The position numbers were made by a program, and so were the translations under genes. Below the pieces are notes generated by a model that did not search any database, was not told where the DNA came from, and saw only the letters and a list, made by a program, of their open reading frames with translations. Shown one piece after another: positions 60,869 to 64,000 of a DNA stretch of 64,000 nt (the first letter of the stretch is position 1; the number at the start of each line of letters is the position of its first letter). This stretch comes from Rugalucina vietnamica (Eukaryota > Mollusca > Bivalvia > Lucinida > Lucinidae). Location: assembly GCA_964017185.1 (NCBI GenBank), contig OZ024874.1, positions 50,806,856 through 50,870,855 of the forward strand. Direction: 5' to 3'.

Positions 60869-61742
60869 AAATCCGCTTACCATTACCGCTAAACCGTTTT
60901 CTTTGTCTCTGTGGACCCTTGATGTCTGATCGAAATTCTACGGAGATTACCGGAGACGGGAGTATATCAAAATCATAAACAATGGTGAGAACATGTTTTG
61001 TACTGACAGGTCGTTCGACTATTAACTTTGCCCACTGTTAAGTATTTAGCAAAGCATAAGCCAGAATATGAGAAAAAGACTCGGAGCTAACAAAAGCATC
61101 TTTCTCAAAGCATGATAAAAGCCAAACATACGGTAATGAAGGAATATATGGAAAACCAAATAGACTATTTTGTCTGTAAGTCAACACGATGATCTCATAA
61201 TGCATTGGGCGATAGTCAATACACGAACAACGCATGTACGGAAAGAAATTTCTAAAGGTACTAAAATTGCAATGACCAATATGAAAAGCCTGAGAACAAA
61301 AGTGAACACACTTGCACTTGATAGGATATACGTTTTCCAAATTGTCCTGCTTATGAAACAAGTCAAAACAAAACATTTTGTTGGTTCTAGCAAAACCATC
61401 GATTTGTTCGGTTTAGATCTGACAACTGTTCTTACATTACCACAAGCCTTGAGACAAAAAGTAGGCCATAGAACGCGACTGGAGATATGTGTCAATAGGG
61501 CAATTTTAATGTATTTTAAGAAATAACTATTGAATTTATGTACAATATGCCTATTAATTTCTGGCTTTATATCATTTACAATTAATTTTTAAGACGAGAA
61601 AAAAAGAAATCCAGCTGGATAATTGATAAAAATTGGTATGTTTTATAATTGTGAATCTTGTCTTTAACTCTTTAGAAAAATCACAAGGCCTTTCGCTCTT
61701 GTACAAATTACAGCGAATTCAAAACTTTGTTTGATCATATCG
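60869..61742. other. Intergenic stretch between hairpin MITE copies D and E
   Basis: Overlapping ORFs of 100-118 codons on both strands around 61040-61526 lack splice context or recognisable domains. I treat them as chance. Confidence 0.4.
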
Positions 61743-61977
61743 GAGCCGCGACGCGAGAAAACCCGTCTTCGGGATTTCCGACCAGGTCCGACACAAACCG
61801 GCCTGTACAGTCTCCGAAGCAGGCTAGAAGCTTGAAATTTCGGATTTAAGTAGAAGAGGAATTGTACTATCCGAGCAGCGAAAACAAAGGCGCTGATCAG
61901 CTTCGCGGTTACCGCGAAGCTGATCTGCGCCTTTGTTTTCGCCTAGGCAAAAATCCGGTTTTCTCACGATGCGGCTC
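61743..61977 (-). mobile_element. Hairpin MITE, copy E
   Basis: 235 bp in reverse orientation with an exact ATCG target duplication (61739-61742, 61978-61981). The core palindrome stem is CTTCGCGG/CCGCGAAG. Confidence 0.9.
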
Positions 61978-62198
61978 ATCGATAAGCTTAGACTAGGAAT
62001 AAAAAGATAAAAAAGATAAACTAAGATTTAAATAGATACTACTTTTTAATTAGCAAGTAAACTTAGCTTTTGGGTTCATGTAATTATAATCTCATCATAA
62101 TTATTAAACAAAAATAGGACAAAGAACGACTTCGTCTGATCAGTGCACTTCATTTACACAAAGTCCGCATATTCGTTACACTTAGTTTGGTAATACGA

Positions 62199-62204
62199 TT
62201 TAAT
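62199..62204 (-). terminator. Possible polyadenylation signal ATTAAA of the unknown minus-strand gene
   Basis: On the minus strand ATTAAA lies about 30 nt past the stop codon at 62235. That would imply a very short 3' UTR, so a more distal site is possible. Confidence 0.25.
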
Positions 62205-62234
62205 TAAAGTTATCCCAAATGCATTGTATGTATT

Positions 62235-63998
62235 TCATTCTACAGCCTCTATTAATGTTTTCGCATCTTCATTCCACTGATTTGCTATAGTATTTAACAA
62301 ACTTTGTCTCGACTGAGTTTGCCTTATCCTTTCTTGTCGGATCAGCTCATGCGGATCTGTACTATTTTCGTCAACCATTTTAGCTAGAAGGCGTTTCCTA
62401 GCTACTCGAGAAAATGTCATGGCAGCCTTGACTACTGTTGCTACACCAACAAGTTTATTCGCAGCGACTGGTCTTTCCGCGGAAACTTCACTAGCTAGTT
62501 TTTCTTGCACGTGTGAAATATCCTCGATATCTGCAGGAATTCCTAATGATCCACTTGGTAAATAACTCGACAGTGAGATTCTGCTCGACGCCGACTCAGA
62601 ATCGCGACGAGTTCGTCGACTACTTTCAACATAAGTGCTTAGGTCAGAGTTTGAATGCTTAAAACTTGAGTCCTTACGCAACCTTCTTATACTTTCAACA
62701 TATGAACTCAAATCTGAATTGGAATGCAGCAACGAAGCGCGAGATTTAGCATCTGACATCGAGCTTGCCTCCGACAAAAGTCGCTCTGACTTTCTTCTTT
62801 TCCATTTTTGCACTGCTTGTTTGAGAAGAGCATGGTTTGATGGCCGTCTTTGCGTCTCGCTTTGCTGCTGGTGTTCGTCGTGTTCATTCGATTCATCATT
62901 ATCTATAGTTACCCGATCGACAGCGTCAGTACCTTTATCGTTCATGTGGTCTAAATCAGTGCCACTAGGTGATTGTTCATCATCATCATCATTTTCATCA
63001 AACGCTTCATCTTCATTCCTCTCTTGAACAGGACACAAACTTGTCATAGAAGTCATACTAGTACTGCGCAGACTTGATTTTCCTGGAGAAAGCGCATCCT
63101 TTTTTCCCACTGACTTTGCCGCTGAAGTTGTATCCAGATAATTGTTAATCATGACTGGCTTTTCGGCAGGTTTATTGACAACGAGTTTCTCATACGTGTG
63201 ACCGGTCTTGATGAAGATGCTATCTTTAGTGATTATAAACTGTTTTGTGTCACTGGTGTCATTTCTCACAACCTGTGCGGATGCGGGTCGTGGGGGAAGA
63301 GATCTTGCAGCTGATGGCGGCCTGCGACGCGCTTGCGCAGTGTGTGGTCGCGTTCGAACTTTGACCTTGTTTGAGTCCACATCTGTGGTAATTATTGCAG
63401 GAGATGAGTTCGATTTTAGCCTACCATTGGGAGTATTCTTGTCCTTTGCACTTGAAGAAGGAACCGTCTTGCTTACCATCATTTTATAACTTTCAATTAT
63501 TTCTTTCTCCCAATCTTTAACATTAAATTCTTTCTTTTCCTGATTGTCTTTTAGAGCATCCATCGGATCAACCGACGTTGTTGTCGATAACACATCGTCA
63601 TCAATAAAAACATCGTCGTTGTCGTCAACATTAATACCGTTTATTCCATTAGTTTGTTCACTTTTATAGCTTCTATCACTTTTGGCACTTATAGGCCTTC
63701 TTTTTCGATTCTTTGTCATTTCACTGTTGTGATTTTGAATAAACTTATTTAATTGTTTTTCACATTCACGCCATTCCAGTAACCGCTTATTACTCAGTCT
63801 CAACCCCTGTCTATACGACGGACACTTTTCATAATCCGTATCATTTTGATCTCTCGGTGGAATGCCTGCATCGCTCTGTCCCGATGTTTTGACAACATTT
63901 CTGAACCCCTTCTTTAATAACCGTTTTTCTCTGTCGATCTCGAAGTTTAGTTTCGTCGTTTCTCTATCGTAGTGCTTACAGGCGACGTCAAGGCGAGT
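62235..63998 (-). CDS. Unknown large, mainly disordered protein, C-terminal 587 residues
   Basis: One open frame runs from the window edge to a TGA at 62235-62237; the gene starts beyond the right edge. No start codon is assigned: the first in-frame Met is far inside, and upstream codons look coding (DVACKHYDRETTKLNFEID, EKRLLKKGFRNVVK). That N-terminal piece and WRECEKQLNKFIQNH look helical and may form coiled coils. The middle is low-complexity, with RPHTAQARRRPPSAARSLPP, acidic runs (DENDDDDE) and two similar Ser-rich segments near 62625-62725: LLHSNSDLSSYVESIRRLRKD and FKHSNSDLSTYVESSRRTRRD-type repeats. The last 90 residues are again helical (KLVGVATVVKAAMTFSRVA, HELIRQERIRQTQSRQSLL). 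I do not recognise the family. Its size and low-complexity repeats suggest a cytoskeletal, ciliary or scaffold protein, but this is a guess. Confidence 0.75.
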   Translation of the reverse strand, partial: TRLDVACKHYDRETTKLNFEIDREKRLLKKGFRNVVKTSGQSDAGIPPRDQNDTDYEKCPSYRQGLRLSNKRLLEWRECEKQLNKFIQNHNSEMTKNRKRRPISAKSDRSYKSEQTNGINGINVDDNDDVFIDDDVLSTTTSVDPMDALKDNQEKKEFNVKDWEKEIIESYKMMVSKTVPSSSAKDKNTPNGRLKSNSSPAIITTDVDSNKVKVRTRPHTAQARRRPPSAARSLPPRPASAQVVRNDTSDTKQFIITKDSIFIKTGHTYEKLVVNKPAEKPVMINNYLDTTSAAKSVGKKDALSPGKSSLRSTSMTSMTSLCPVQERNEDEAFDENDDDDEQSPSGTDLDHMNDKGTDAVDRVTIDNDESNEHDEHQQQSETQRRPSNHALLKQAVQKWKRRKSERLLSEASSMSDAKSRASLLHSNSDLSSYVESIRRLRKDSSFKHSNSDLSTYVESSRRTRRDSESASSRISLSSYLPSGSLGIPADIEDISHVQEKLASEVSAERPVAANKLVGVATVVKAAMTFSRVARKRLLAKMVDENSTDPHELIRQERIRQTQSRQSLLNTIANQWNEDAKTLIEAVE

Positions 63999-64000
63999 TT

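Noticed and set aside
61038..61526. Overlapping ORFs of 104-118 codons on both strands
   Set aside because: No splice sites, domain or codon pattern; the two strands contradict each other and there is no homologous stretch.

Overview
The window is eukaryotic and almost certainly from a mollusc, most likely a bivalve. Coding capacity is sparse and split by introns with GT-AG borders, and A+T is high. The intergenic DNA is packed with hairpin MITEs whose ends and cores match families I know to be very abundant in bivalve genomes: ends reading AGCTCACCTGAG, ends reading GAGCCGC..GTGAGAAAACC, and a core reading CAGATGTGACGCCGC. The species assignment is inference; the repeats and gene structures are read directly.

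I support seven genes, one of which may be broken. (1) 1-4579 (+): 3' part of a single-pass membrane protein with a SUEL-lectin-like ectodomain end, one TM exon and a cytoplasmic tail of over 900 residues. (2) 5651-7311 (+): two-exon, secreted, 10-cysteine protein of 143 aa that I do not recognise, with a TATA box. (3) 9541-16450 (+): three-exon cholinesterase/carboxylesterase-like protein of 621 aa with a full catalytic triad and a GPI-anchor-like tail. (4, 5) 26631-34006 and 36114-42166 (+): two tandem SLC22-type organic ion transporters with ten exons each and matching exon lengths and phases. (6) 51470-53667 (+): Toll-like receptor with LRRs, TM and TIR, whose frame is broken by one missing base (or equivalent) near its start. 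(7) 62235-63998 (-): C-terminal part of a large, mostly disordered protein that I do not recognise.

The rest is repeats. 5928-6352 is a miniature LTR element (TRIM) in an intron, with 160-bp LTRs differing at two positions. 10792-12510 is a foldback element in the esterase intron. A 235-bp hairpin MITE occurs six times, three of them in one esterase intron, with compensatory changes in its stem. 18.0-26.3 kb is a set of three diverged tandem multi-kb duplications. 38627-39361 is a TTAA-flanked foldback element in a transporter intron. 43700-46851 is a 3.15-kb element with about 115-bp TIRs starting CACAGTA and a 5-bp CTACA target duplication. 48.0-51.3 and 54.3-56.9 kb hold elements with internal repeats of about 450 bp on both sides of the Toll-like gene, one carrying a TA-flanked mariner-type insertion. 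58.77-60.40 kb is an element with six 146-bp tandem units.

The genes do not form an obvious functional pathway; apart from the transporter tandem they look like independent neighbours. I saw no rRNA, no tRNA gene, no CRISPR array and no viral genes.
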